Position numbers and translations under genes: made by a program. Positions 50,509 to 58,345 of a stretch of DNA of 64,000 nucleotides are shown one piece after another. The stretch comes from Nocardia australiensis (GTDB taxonomy: Bacteria; Actinomycetota; Actinomycetes; Mycobacteriales; Mycobacteriaceae). The stretch's first letter is position 1. Every line of letters starts with the position of its first letter. The stretch lies in NCBI RefSeq assembly GCF_020733705.1, contig NZ_JAJFZM010000004.1:243932-307931 (forward strand), read 5' to 3'. The notes below the pieces were generated by a model. The model did no database searches. It worked only from the letters and a program-made list of their open reading frames with translations, and had not been told where the DNA came from.

Positions 50509-50527
50509 AGCCCAGTCATACTGGGCT
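50509..50527. terminator. Bidirectional hairpin between DUF4333 and exonuclease genes
   Basis: AGCCCAGT and ACTGGGCT around a CAT loop, a perfect 8-bp stem ending at the stop codon of the minus-strand exonuclease; a second GC-rich repeat (CGGGCG, CGCCCG) lies just before it. Confidence 0.6.
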
Positions 50528-51495
50528 CAGTGTGCGGTGCCCATTGCCTTGATCAGTCGGGTGATGGGGCTCTCGGCGTTGTATGCGGCGGCCAACTCGT
50601 GCAAGCGATCCGGATCGACCGGAGCGGAGGGGAGCACGTCCGGTCGAGACAACTCGACCGCGGCGTCGCACACGACGCGAACCACCGGAGCGGCCGCGGT
50701 CAGATAGGTTGCGGCGCCGCGCAATTTGGCGCGCATACCTTGCGCGAGGTCTGCCTCGGGATCGTCCACGGCGGCCCGTAGCGCCTCGAGGGATCCGAAG
50801 CGGGAGATCAGCACGGCGGCGGATTTGTCGCCGATACCGGGCACGCCAGGCAAACCATCCGAGGCGTCACCGCGCAAGGTCGCCATATCGGCATAGGCGC
50901 GGCCCGCATTCGCCTCCGGCACACCATATTTCGTGGCCACCTCGGCCGGGCCGAACAGTTCGGCTTTGGCCAGCCCACGGCCCGCGTACAGCACCCGCAC
51001 CGGCGGATGTGGATTGTCGCGCACCAACTGCAGCAGGTCACGGTCGCCACTGACGACCATCACCGGGTCGGTGCGTTCTCGTGTCGCGAGGGTGCCGAGC
51101 ACATCGTCGGCCTCCAGCCCGGCCGCGCCGCCGGTTGCGATACCCGCCGCCGCGAGTAGGTCGAGGATCATCTCGACCTGCGGAGTAAGCCGGTCAGGCA
51201 CCTCTTCGGCACCGGGAGCCGAGTCGGCGGCCGTATCGAGGCGGTGGGCCTTGTAGGAGGGCACCAGCTCGACGCGGAATGCCGGACGCCAATTCAGGTC
51301 CAGGCATACGACCAGCCGACTCGGCGTGTGTTTGGTGATCAGCGAGGCGACCATATCGGTGAATCCACGTAGCGCATTGACGGACCGGCCGTCCGGCGCG
51401 GTGATTTTCTCGGGGATCGCGTGGAATGCGCGAAACCAGAGACTCGCGCCATCGAGGAGCAGCAGGGGTCCGCCGGAGGTCGGGGCTGGGGTCAC
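50527..51495 (-). CDS. 5'-3' exonuclease (FEN/Pol I N-terminal type), Rv2090-like
   Basis: A 322-residue stand-alone flap/5'-3' exonuclease. Metal-site aspartates are in LLLDGASLWFRAFHAIP, LVVCLDLNWR, GLEADDVLGTLA and MVVSGDRDLLQLV, then the H3TH motif SDGLPGVPGIGDKSAAVLISRFG. It would remove RNA primers or flaps alongside Pol I. GTG 51495 is selected; the frame continues far upstream to 52236 only as antisense of the peptidase gene. It corresponds to Rv2090. Confidence 0.92.
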   Translation of the reverse strand: MTPAPTSGGPLLLLDGASLWFRAFHAIPEKITAPDGRSVNALRGFTDMVASLITKHTPSRLVVCLDLNWRPAFRVELVPSYKAHRLDTAADSAPGAEEVPDRLTPQVEMILDLLAAAGIATGGAAGLEADDVLGTLATRERTDPVMVVSGDRDLLQLVRDNPHPPVRVLYAGRGLAKAELFGPAEVATKYGVPEANAGRAYADMATLRGDASDGLPGVPGIGDKSAAVLISRFGSLEALRAAVDDPEADLAQGMRAKLRGAATYLTAAAPVVRVVCDAAVELSRPDVLPSAPVDPDRLHELAAAYNAESPITRLIKAMGTAH

Positions 51496-51585
51496 GTCGG
51501 TGAGGCTACCTGCCCGGACCGACAGGACGGCGGAATCGCCGGTGCGTGGTCTGCGCGGCGGACGCGGCGGGTAACGTCGAGGGGT

Positions 51586-52713
51586 ATGAGTTCGCACACA
51601 CAGTCGCGATTCGCGGCGGATGTTTACAGTGACCGGCTCGAGCGGGCGGTTGAGCTGATGCGGGCCGCCCATCTGGATGCCCTGCTGATCACACCGGGAC
51701 CGGATCTGCGTTACCTCATCGGGTCGGCGGCCCAATCCCACGAACGACTTACATGCCTGGTGATACCCGCCAACGGTGCGCCCGCGTCGGTGGTGATCCC
51801 GAAACTGGAGCTGGCATCGCTGGAAGACTCCGCCGTCGATGAACTCGGCCTGCCGGTGCTGGATTGGGTCGATGGGACCGATCCGTACCACATCGTGAAG
51901 TCGGCGCTGCATGCCGGTTCGCGGGTCGCGGTGGCCGATGCCATGCCCGCGTTGCACGTACTGCCGTTGGCCGAATCCTTCGGTGGCATACCGGTTTCGG
52001 CCACGCCGGTGCTGCGCGAGATGCGGATGATCAAGGACGCCGCGGAGGTCGATGCGTTGCGGCGTGCGGGCGCGGCGATCGACCGGGTGCATGCTCGGAT
52101 GGGCGAATGGTTGCAGGCCGGCCGGACCGAGGCCGAGGTCGCCGCCGATATCACGGCGGCGATTATCGAGGAGGGGCACACCGAGGTCGCGTTCGTCATC
52201 GTCGGCAGCGGACCGCACGGCGCCGATCCGCACCATGAGGTGTCACAACGACGGATCGAACCCGGTGACCTGGTCGTCATCGATATCGGCGGTCCGGTGG
52301 CGCCGGGGTATTACTCGGACTCGACGCGCACCTATGTGCTCGGCGATCCGACCCCGGAAGTGGCAGCGCAGTTCGCGGAATTGGAGCGCGCCCAGGCCGC
52401 CGCCGTCGCCGCCGTCCGCCCCGGCGTCACCGCCGAATCGGTCGACGCCGCAGCGCGAAACCTGTTGACCGCCGCCGGTTCAGGACCCGCCTTCGTGCAC
52501 CGTACCGGCCACGGAATCGGCCTGTCCGTGCACGAGGAGCCCTATATCGTCCAGGGCAATGACCTCGTCTTGCGGCGCGGTATGGCATTCAGCATCGAAC
52601 CCGGCATCTACTTCCGTGGCGATTGGGGCGCCCGCATCGAAGACATCGTCGTCGTCACCGACGACGGTTGCGAGTCGATGAATCAACGGCCACACGGACT
52701 TACGGTGCTGTAG
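51586..52713 (+). CDS. M24-family Xaa-Pro peptidase (PepE-like)
   Basis: A 375-residue pita-bread-fold metallopeptidase. Dinuclear metal ligands are readable: VVIDIGGPVAPGYYSDSTRTYVLG (two Asp), HRTGHGIGLSVHEEPY (His), GMAFSIEPGIYFRGDWGARIED (two Glu). The N-terminal creatinase-like domain covers residues 1-140. It should cleave Xaa-Pro dipeptides, downstream of proteasomal or other proteolysis. It is the counterpart of Rv2089c (pepE). ATG 51586. Confidence 0.92.
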   Translation: MSSHTQSRFAADVYSDRLERAVELMRAAHLDALLITPGPDLRYLIGSAAQSHERLTCLVIPANGAPASVVIPKLELASLEDSAVDELGLPVLDWVDGTDPYHIVKSALHAGSRVAVADAMPALHVLPLAESFGGIPVSATPVLREMRMIKDAAEVDALRRAGAAIDRVHARMGEWLQAGRTEAEVAADITAAIIEEGHTEVAFVIVGSGPHGADPHHEVSQRRIEPGDLVVIDIGGPVAPGYYSDSTRTYVLGDPTPEVAAQFAELERAQAAAVAAVRPGVTAESVDAAARNLLTAAGSGPAFVHRTGHGIGLSVHEEPYIVQGNDLVLRRGMAFSIEPGIYFRGDWGARIEDIVVVTDDGCESMNQRPHGLTVL

Positions 52714-52773
52714 GTCGCGCAGCGGGCATTGCTGGTTCGTCGGCAGTGGGTGCGCACGCTCGGAGCTGTGGGA

Positions 52774-53184
52774 TCAACGCGCGTCGGCGGTGAGGGTGCT
52801 ACTGGACAGGACACGCTTGACCTCGATGGCGATCACCACGCGGGTCGGGTTCTCCCTCGGTATCCGGTAGCGGCCCGCGTAGCGGTCGACCGCGTCGGCC
52901 ACACTGTCGGGATCGTCGAGGACCTGCGCCGGTCCTTCGAGAGTGAGCCAGCGAATACCTTCCACCTGGCTGACGGCCGCGTATCCGGATCGGCGGACAT
53001 TGCGAACTTTCACCGATCCGTCGTTGGTGATGATCCGCGCGATCCCGGCTTCCGGGTCCCAGGTGAATCCCACGGCAACGACATGGGGGGTGCCATCGGC
53101 GCGCAGGGTGGTCAATGTCGCGAGATGCCGCTCGGTCACGAACTCGAGCGCGGCGGGTGAGATCTGGGCGGTGCTGATCGGCAT
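52774..53184 (-). CDS. PPOX-class F420-binding split-barrel protein (Rv2074-like)
   Basis: A 136-residue pyridoxamine-oxidase-fold protein. ERHLATLTTLRADGTPHVVAVGFTWDPE and IRWLTLEGPAQVLDDPDSVADAVDRYAGRY are typical of the actinobacterial TIGR03618-like group. The M. tuberculosis protein in the same position (Rv2074) has been reported to use F420 and reduce biliverdin; whether this one does cannot be read here. It converges on the peptidase gene. It stands next to the corrin genes, as in mycobacteria. Confidence 0.85.
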   Translation of the reverse strand: MPISTAQISPAALEFVTERHLATLTTLRADGTPHVVAVGFTWDPEAGIARIITNDGSVKVRNVRRSGYAAVSQVEGIRWLTLEGPAQVLDDPDSVADAVDRYAGRYRIPRENPTRVVIAIEVKRVLSSSTLTADAR

Positions 53185-53427
53185 GCCCCGACCGTAGTCG
53201 CTGCCTGCGCGACCGTTGGCGGTGAGCCACTTTCGGCCGATTCAGCACGGCTCTCACCTGAAACGCGGGATTCCGGCTCGACGGCGACGCGTGGCTTGCC
53301 GGAAGGACTGCCGATGGGTTCGATCAGGCTGGTTCGTATGCGATGGGCCGCGCTGGTGTTCAGGGAAGGTGCACGCCGAGGATCGCCCGTGCGTGGACCG
53401 TGTCGTCGGGAATGACAGACTGTGCGC

Positions 53428-54192
53428 ATGGGATTGCGAGGCGTGCGGGGGATTGCCGAGGGGCCGGTGCTGGTGTTGGGTGGGCGCAGTGAGATCGGGC
53501 TCGAGGTGGCGCGGCGGCTGGCGGCAGGGCGGACAGTGATTCTCGCGGCCCGGCGTAGCGGAGATTTGGCCGACGAGGCTGCCGCGGTGTCGGCGGCGGG
53601 CGCGACGGCGGTGCACTGCGTCGAGTTCGATGCCGATGACACAGCGAGTCATCCCGCGCTGTTGGAGAAGGTCACCGCCGAGCACGGCGGGCTCGGGGTG
53701 GCGGTGCTCGCGTTCGGTGTGCTGGGAGATCAGGATCGTGCGGAGCGGGATCCTGACCATGCGATCGCGGTGGTGCACACCGACTACGTGGCGCAGATCA
53801 GTGTGCTTACTACGTTGGCGAATCTGATGCGCGTCAGGGGTGACGGCCAGATCGTGGTGTTCAGTTCGGTCGCGGGTGCGCGGGTTCGGCGGGCCAACTA
53901 CGTGTACGGGTCGGCCAAAGCCGGGCTGGACGGCTTCGCGAGCGGGCTCGCGGATGCCTTGTACGGCAGCGGAGTTCACCTGCTGCTGGTCCGGCCGGGC
54001 TTTGTGGTCGGACGCATGACCGAGGGGATGGACCCGGCGCCACTGTCGAGCACCCCGGACCAGGTCGCGGCCGCCGTCGTCAACGGCCTGCGCCGTCGCG
54101 CGGGCCGAGTGTGGGTGCCCCGCGCCCTGCAGCCGATGTTCTTTGCTCTCGGCCTGCTCCCGCAAGCTGTCTGGCGGCGGATGCCACGGTGA
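53428..54192 (+). CDS. Short-chain dehydrogenase/reductase (Rv2073c-like, DprE2-related)
   Basis: A 254-residue SDR. The cofactor loop is VLVLGGRSEIGLEVARRLA, a variant of TGxxxGIG like that of DprE2. The catalytic set is S (VFSSVAGARV), YVYGSAKAG with Tyr and Lys. The likeness to decaprenylphosphoryl-ribose epimerase subunit 2 is in the fold and N terminus; the true substrate is unknown. Its stop overlaps the GTG of cobL, which couples it to the corrin genes as in M. tuberculosis. Confidence 0.88.
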   Translation: MGLRGVRGIAEGPVLVLGGRSEIGLEVARRLAAGRTVILAARRSGDLADEAAAVSAAGATAVHCVEFDADDTASHPALLEKVTAEHGGLGVAVLAFGVLGDQDRAERDPDHAIAVVHTDYVAQISVLTTLANLMRVRGDGQIVVFSSVAGARVRRANYVYGSAKAGLDGFASGLADALYGSGVHLLLVRPGFVVGRMTEGMDPAPLSSTPDQVAAAVVNGLRRRAGRVWVPRALQPMFFALGLLPQAVWRRMPR

Positions 54193-55634
54193 CCGAGCCA
54201 CATTCGCGATCGAACGTCGACCGTCCGGACGCTACCGGGGGGTGTCGAGAGCCGGCCGAGTCAACGGACCGGACGGATGTGAAAGGCATTGTCGGCGAAG
54301 GTGGTTCACCGGCATCGAATGCGGCCGAGGCGATGCTCGGTGCGGGTACGACGGTCGAACGCGCGATCGGTGCCACGAAACAGGTTGCCGGTGTTGCTGA
54401 TTGGCGTGGTCGCTGGCCGGTCGCGGTGGTGGTGGGGATCGGAGCCGATGGGTGGGATGGGCTCGGGCGGGCGGCACGCGAGGCCATCGCGGGATGCGAG
54501 GTGTTGTTCGGGTCCGGGCGTCAGTTGGGGTTGGTACCCGAGGAGGTGGCGGCCGAGCGGGTCGGGTGGCCGTCTCCGTTGGTGCCCGCGTTGCCTCGGC
54601 TGTTCGAGCAGTATGCCGATGCGCGGATCTGTGTGCTGGCCAGCGGGGACCCTATGTTCTACGGCATCGGGGTGACGTTGGCTCGATTGTTGGGGCCAGG
54701 GGCTCTGCGGGTGCTGCCGCAGCCGTCATCGGCGTCGCTCGCGTGCGCTCGATTGGGCTGGGCGCTGGCCGAAGTGTCGACCGTCAGTGCGGTGGGGCGT
54801 CCGGTGGCGACGGTATTGGCGGAATTGGCGGACCGTCGCAAGATACTCGTGCTCAGCGCCGATGAACATACGCCGGGTCTCGTCGCGGAGCTGTTGCGCG
54901 ACAATGGTTTCGGTGCGTCGACTATGACGGTGCTCGCCCGGTTGGGCGGCGTCGCCGAAACGATCCGTACTGCCGAGGCGCGCAGGTGGGATCTTCTCGC
55001 GGTCGATCGGTTGAACATCGTGGCAATCGACTGCGTCGCGGATGCGGCACATACGCGTACGACAAGAACCCCGGGCCTGCCTGACGCGGTGTACCGGGGC
55101 GACGGCCAGCTCACGAAGTCCGAAGTCCGGGCGCTGACGCTGTCCGCACTCGCACCCGCGCCCGGCGAGTTGCTGTGGGATGTCGGCGGAGGCTCGGGCA
55201 GTATCGCGATCGAATGGTGCCGTACCCATCCGAGTTGCCGGGCGGTCACGTTCGAGCGGGTCGAGAACCGGAGGCGTCAGATCGCCGATAATGCTGTTGC
55301 CCTAGGGGTTCCACAGATTGTCGTGCTCGGGGAGATGTGTGCGACTGTGGTCGACCCCGCCGAATCAGTCGCGCCCGACGCGATTTTCGTCGGTGGCGGA
55401 CTAACCCAGGATGGCCTGCTCGAGACATGCTGGGCGCAATTACGCCACGGCGGCCGGATGGTCGCGAATGCGGTGACCGCCGAGTCGGAGGCATTGCTGC
55501 TCACCTGGGCCGCTACGCACGGCGGTGAACTGCGGAAGTTTCAAATTTACCGAGCCGGGGCGCTCGGCGGGTTCACGGCCTGGCGCCCGCAACTGCCGGT
55601 GACGCAGTGGACGGTCGTCAAAGCAGAGCCGTGA
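54189..55634 (+). CDS. cobL: Precorrin-6Y C5,15-methyltransferase (decarboxylating)
   Basis: A bifunctional CobL that methylates C5 and C15 of precorrin-6B (6Y) and removes the acetate carboxyl. The N-terminal tetrapyrrole methylase half (VVVGIGADGWDGLGRAAREAI, ICVLASGDPMFYGIG, AVGRPVATVLAELADRRKI) is followed by a Rossmann methyltransferase half (LWDVGGGSGSIAIEWCRTHP, FVGGGLTQDGLL). From GTG 54189 it has a non-conserved leader of about 77 residues before homology; a later GTG near 54420 would give the normal length. The SDR overlap (GTGA) supports the early start. It is the first of the cob genes here. Confidence 0.92.
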   Translation: MTEPHSRSNVDRPDATGGCREPAESTDRTDVKGIVGEGGSPASNAAEAMLGAGTTVERAIGATKQVAGVADWRGRWPVAVVVGIGADGWDGLGRAAREAIAGCEVLFGSGRQLGLVPEEVAAERVGWPSPLVPALPRLFEQYADARICVLASGDPMFYGIGVTLARLLGPGALRVLPQPSSASLACARLGWALAEVSTVSAVGRPVATVLAELADRRKILVLSADEHTPGLVAELLRDNGFGASTMTVLARLGGVAETIRTAEARRWDLLAVDRLNIVAIDCVADAAHTRTTRTPGLPDAVYRGDGQLTKSEVRALTLSALAPAPGELLWDVGGGSGSIAIEWCRTHPSCRAVTFERVENRRRQIADNAVALGVPQIVVLGEMCATVVDPAESVAPDAIFVGGGLTQDGLLETCWAQLRHGGRMVANAVTAESEALLLTWAATHGGELRKFQIYRAGALGGFTAWRPQLPVTQWTVVKAEP

Positions 55635-55733
55635 CCACCTCCATCGGAGGGGATGCAGACCGAGGTGAACAGGTAGGGTCGGTGCCCGAGATCCGATTGT
55701 TATCGGAAATCCGATTCCTGATCTGGGAGATAT

Positions 55734-56339
55734 ATGAAGTACAAGAAGTTCGCCGCTACCGCGCTGATGGCTGTCGCCGCCACCGGTATCGCAACCGGTA
55801 CCACTAACGCCGCTCCCGCGGCACCGGCGCCGATACCCGCGGTGCAGGGGGAGGCCACCTCACCGACTGTCAAAGGTGAAGACCAGGGCGTGAACTACGC
55901 CGTGCAATTGGTTGACGGCAACAAGTCCATCGTCACCACCCTGACCGGTGGTGCGTTCAGTCTCGACGCCGACCAGAAGGCGGTGTCGGTGAAGAACGAG
56001 GCAGGCAACGTTGTCGGCTCGGTGCCGTTGGCGGCGAAAGTCGCTGACGGCCCGCTCATTCCGATCGCGGCCGCCATCGACGCGACGGGACAGCGGCTGA
56101 CGCTGACCCCGGACATCAAGCCTGTCGCGTCCGGTCTGTCTGCCACGGAGATCGGCGCCTCGCAGGACCGGTTCTTCGCCGAACTGCAGCGCGCGTCGCT
56201 GGGTGCCCTTATCGGCGGCATCATCGGGTTCTTCTTCCTTGGCGTAGGTCTGCCGATCGGCGCCCTCGTCGGTCTGCTCATCGCGGGGGGTCCGAACCTG
56301 ATCGACGCGGGCGTCGCCTACTTCAGCGGCCAGCCCTGA
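55734..56339 (+). CDS. Exported DUF8020-type protein with glycine-zipper C terminus
   Basis: A 201-residue protein with a Sec signal peptide (KYKKFAATALMAVAATGIAT, then TNAAPAAP) and a beta-rich domain (YAVQLVDGNKSIVTTLTGGAFSLDADQKAVSV, then PLIPIAAAIDATGQRLTLTPDIKP). It ends in a hydrophobic glycine-zipper segment (GALIGGIIGFFFLGVGLPIGALVGLLIAGG). I recognise it as the DUF8020 type common in Nocardia; function unknown. It sits between cobL and cobK exactly where cobM is in mycobacteria, and its stop overlaps the cobK start (CTGA). GGGAGATAT precedes ATG 55734. A membrane-associated envelope role is plausible only from the sequence type. Confidence 0.75.
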   Translation: MKYKKFAATALMAVAATGIATGTTNAAPAAPAPIPAVQGEATSPTVKGEDQGVNYAVQLVDGNKSIVTTLTGGAFSLDADQKAVSVKNEAGNVVGSVPLAAKVADGPLIPIAAAIDATGQRLTLTPDIKPVASGLSATEIGASQDRFFAELQRASLGALIGGIIGFFFLGVGLPIGALVGLLIAGGPNLIDAGVAYFSGQP

Positions 56340-57082
56340 AGATTCTGATACTGGGCGGCACCCAGGAAGCCAGGGAGCTCGCCCACATCGCCTCCGACGA
56401 GCGCGGATTCGATATCGTCTCCGCGCTCGCCGGACGTGTTCGCGACCCACGGTTGCCGGAGGGCGCGGTGCGTGTCGGTGGCTTCGGGGGTGCCGATGGA
56501 TTACGGCAATGGCTGGTAGCCAGCAATATCGACGCCGTGGTCGACGCGACCCATCCGTTCGCGCGGACCATCAGCGCGAACGCGGCGCGTGCCGCCGCCG
56601 ACGCCGGGCTGCCGCTGCTGCATGTGCGCAGGCCCGGCTGGTCGCAGCGGCCGGGCGACCGATGGATCCGGGTACCCGATCTCGCTGCTGCGGCGACAAC
56701 CGTTGCGGGACTGGGGGATCGGGTGTTCCTGACGATCGGACGCCAGGGTGTCGGTGCCTTCGCTGAACAGACAGAGCAGTGGTTTCTTATCCGCGCCATC
56801 GACCCGCCCGAGGGTGCGCTGCCGCCGAAGCGTGAATTATTGCTCGCGCGTGGTCCTTTCGAGGTCGAGGACGAATCGCGGTTACTGGGACGTCATCGCA
56901 TCGACGTACTCGTCACCAAAGACAGTGGCGGTGATCAGACCGATGCGAAGCTTGTCGCCGCGCGGGCGGCGGGCATTCCGGTCGTCATGATCGATCGTCC
57001 GGCGCTTCCTCGGGACGCGATCATGTCCGAGACTGTGTCGGAGACTTGGGCCTGGTTGTGTGCGCAACGTGGGCGCGGCTGA
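56336..57082 (+). CDS. cobK: Precorrin-6A reductase (CobK/CbiJ)
   Basis: A 248-residue CobK, which reduces precorrin-6A to precorrin-6B with NADPH. The nucleotide-binding start ILILGGTQEARELAHIASDE lies upstream of the first ATG/GTG/TTG in frame (56453). The only reasonable start is CTG 56336, overlapping the preceding stop as CTGA. Later conserved parts are VDATHPFARTISANAARAA, GDRVFLTIGRQGVGAF and VTKDSGGDQTDAKLVAARAAGIPVVMIDRP, ligating the substrate. A non-canonical start or a missed sequence variant is implied. Confidence 0.9.
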   Translation: MKILILGGTQEARELAHIASDERGFDIVSALAGRVRDPRLPEGAVRVGGFGGADGLRQWLVASNIDAVVDATHPFARTISANAARAAADAGLPLLHVRRPGWSQRPGDRWIRVPDLAAAATTVAGLGDRVFLTIGRQGVGAFAEQTEQWFLIRAIDPPEGALPPKRELLLARGPFEVEDESRLLGRHRIDVLVTKDSGGDQTDAKLVAARAAGIPVVMIDRPALPRDAIMSETVSETWAWLCAQRGRG

Positions 57083-57145
57083 GTCGCTCCCGCGCGCGGT
57101 GACCGACTTCGCGCGAAAAGGTATGCGGCAGCGGGTGTCCGGTAA

Positions 57146-57676
57146 TCAGTCGCTCAGCAATTCCGGCAAGCGGTCGAACCAATCGAGCACCGCACGTTCG
57201 TAACCGATGCCGAATTCGAGGGTGGCGCGCTGGTGCGGCGCCATCCCCGTGCAGTCCTCACCGAGATAGCGGGTGAGGCGCTGCTGGTGAATATCCCGGT
57301 TGGCAGTGATGATCCGATCGAGGTGAGTGCGGTCGAGATGTTCACCGAACGACAGGGTGAGTAGCAGTGGCACGCGGATCGTTTCGCCACCCGGGTCGCG
57401 CGCGATCCACTCCAGAAATGCCGCACGACCGGCATCGGTGATTCGGTACGGTGTCCGCTCCCTTGCGCCGGTCTCGCCCTTTTCAACCAATCCGGTCGCG
57501 TCCATGGTGCCCAGCTCCCGGTAAACCTGGCTTTGGGTGATCGTCCAGAAATCGCCGATCCGATCCTGTGCCATGGATACCAAGTCCCATCCGGACATGG
57601 GGCCCTCATGCAGGAATCCGAGCAGCGACGCAGCCGTGGAATTCAGCGGCTTGCGTCGGGTGGCAGTGTTCGCCAA
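57146..57676 (-). CDS. PadR-family transcriptional regulator
   Basis: A 176-residue PadR protein: AASLLGFLHEGPMSGWDLVSMAQDRIGDFWTITQSQVYRELGTMDATGLVEKGETG is the winged helix, and the C terminus is the helical dimerisation part. TTG 57676, six bases after AGGGAG, is the start; the frame is open to 57763 across the operator. The perfect inverted repeat 29-49 bp upstream is a good autoregulatory site. Neighbours on the other side are gene fragments, so its present target may be only itself. It does not appear to belong to the cob genes. Confidence 0.87.
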   Translation of the reverse strand: MANTATRRKPLNSTAASLLGFLHEGPMSGWDLVSMAQDRIGDFWTITQSQVYRELGTMDATGLVEKGETGARERTPYRITDAGRAAFLEWIARDPGGETIRVPLLLTLSFGEHLDRTHLDRIITANRDIHQQRLTRYLGEDCTGMAPHQRATLEFGIGYERAVLDWFDRLPELLSD

Positions 57677-57704
57677 AGGACAACTCCCTTCTAGCTCGAT
57701 CACC

Positions 57705-57725
57705 AACGTTCCATAGTGGAACGTT
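57705..57725. promoter_or_regulatory. PadR operator candidate, perfect inverted repeat
   Basis: AACGTTCCA and TGGAACGTT separated by TAG, a perfect 9-bp inverted repeat upstream of the padR TTG start. Size and symmetry fit a dimeric PadR site. Confidence 0.65.
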
Positions 57726-57799
57726 ATATGAATTGGTGAACAGATGGCAACTGTGACGCTCATTTATGAACTATTCAGTTACAACTTGTTTCTATACGT

Positions 57800-58000
57800 A
57801 TTCACCGGCGGATCAGGCCTTTTCGTGAGGTGAGGGAACGCATTCTCTCGGGCGCGCTACCGGGTGGCGAACTGATTAGCGAGGGCGAGATCGCCGCCGA
57901 TCTCGCCATGTCCAGGACCCCGGTGCGCGAAGCCTTCCTTCGGCTCGAGGCTCTTCTCTGCACCGAGCAAGGTGACACTCCGCATGGCCAGGGATGGTGA
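57800..58000 (+). pseudogene. Truncated GntR-family regulator fragment
   Basis: The frame ending at the TGA 57998-58000 reads VRERILSGALPGGELISEGE and continues IAADLAMSRTPVREAFLRLEA, the complete GntR winged HTH. It then loses homology at the wing (LLCTEQGDTPHGQGW). Nothing of the effector domain remains. It is divergent from padR, so its promoter may still be shared with the PadR operator. Clearly broken. Confidence 0.75.
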
Positions 58001-58079
58001 GATGTTCGAGGCGGTGCGGTTTCGGCGCCGCAGGGTCATCACGTGTGTCATGACTGGTGTTGAATGTCCCACGCAGGTC

Positions 58080-58260
58080 GCGGATCTGGCCGCTGGTGCG
58101 GTCGAGTATCGGTTGGTCCGGGGCGATGGCGCTGCGGTCGTCGGCGTTTCGGCCGGAGGACGCACCGCGATGGCGATGGCGGCCCGTCACCCGGACCTGG
58201 TGGAGCGAGTCGTAATGTTGAGCGCGGTGGCGGAGTGCGACCGAGTTCCGAAGGGTACGA
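58080..58260 (+). pseudogene. Alpha/beta-hydrolase fragment
   Basis: One frame (within 57972-58355) contains GDGAAVVGVSAGGRTAMAMA followed by ARHPDLVERVVMLSAVAE, the nucleophile elbow G-x-S-x-G and following helix of an alpha/beta hydrolase. The N-terminal half and the part with the catalytic Asp and His are absent. The 582-bp gap 57764-58345 therefore holds only the PadR operator and two gene remnants. Confidence 0.6.
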
Positions 58261-58345
58261 TCGGCTCCCGGCGCACGACCGGTTTCCGGAGGTACGTCTG
58301 GTTCTCGGCCTGCGACCGGCTCTCAGGGTGCGGCGCTGGCGGCTA

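Noticed and set aside
50527..52236. 569-codon version of the exonuclease frame
   Set aside because: The extra upstream part is antisense to the M24 peptidase gene; homology starts near the GTG at 51495.
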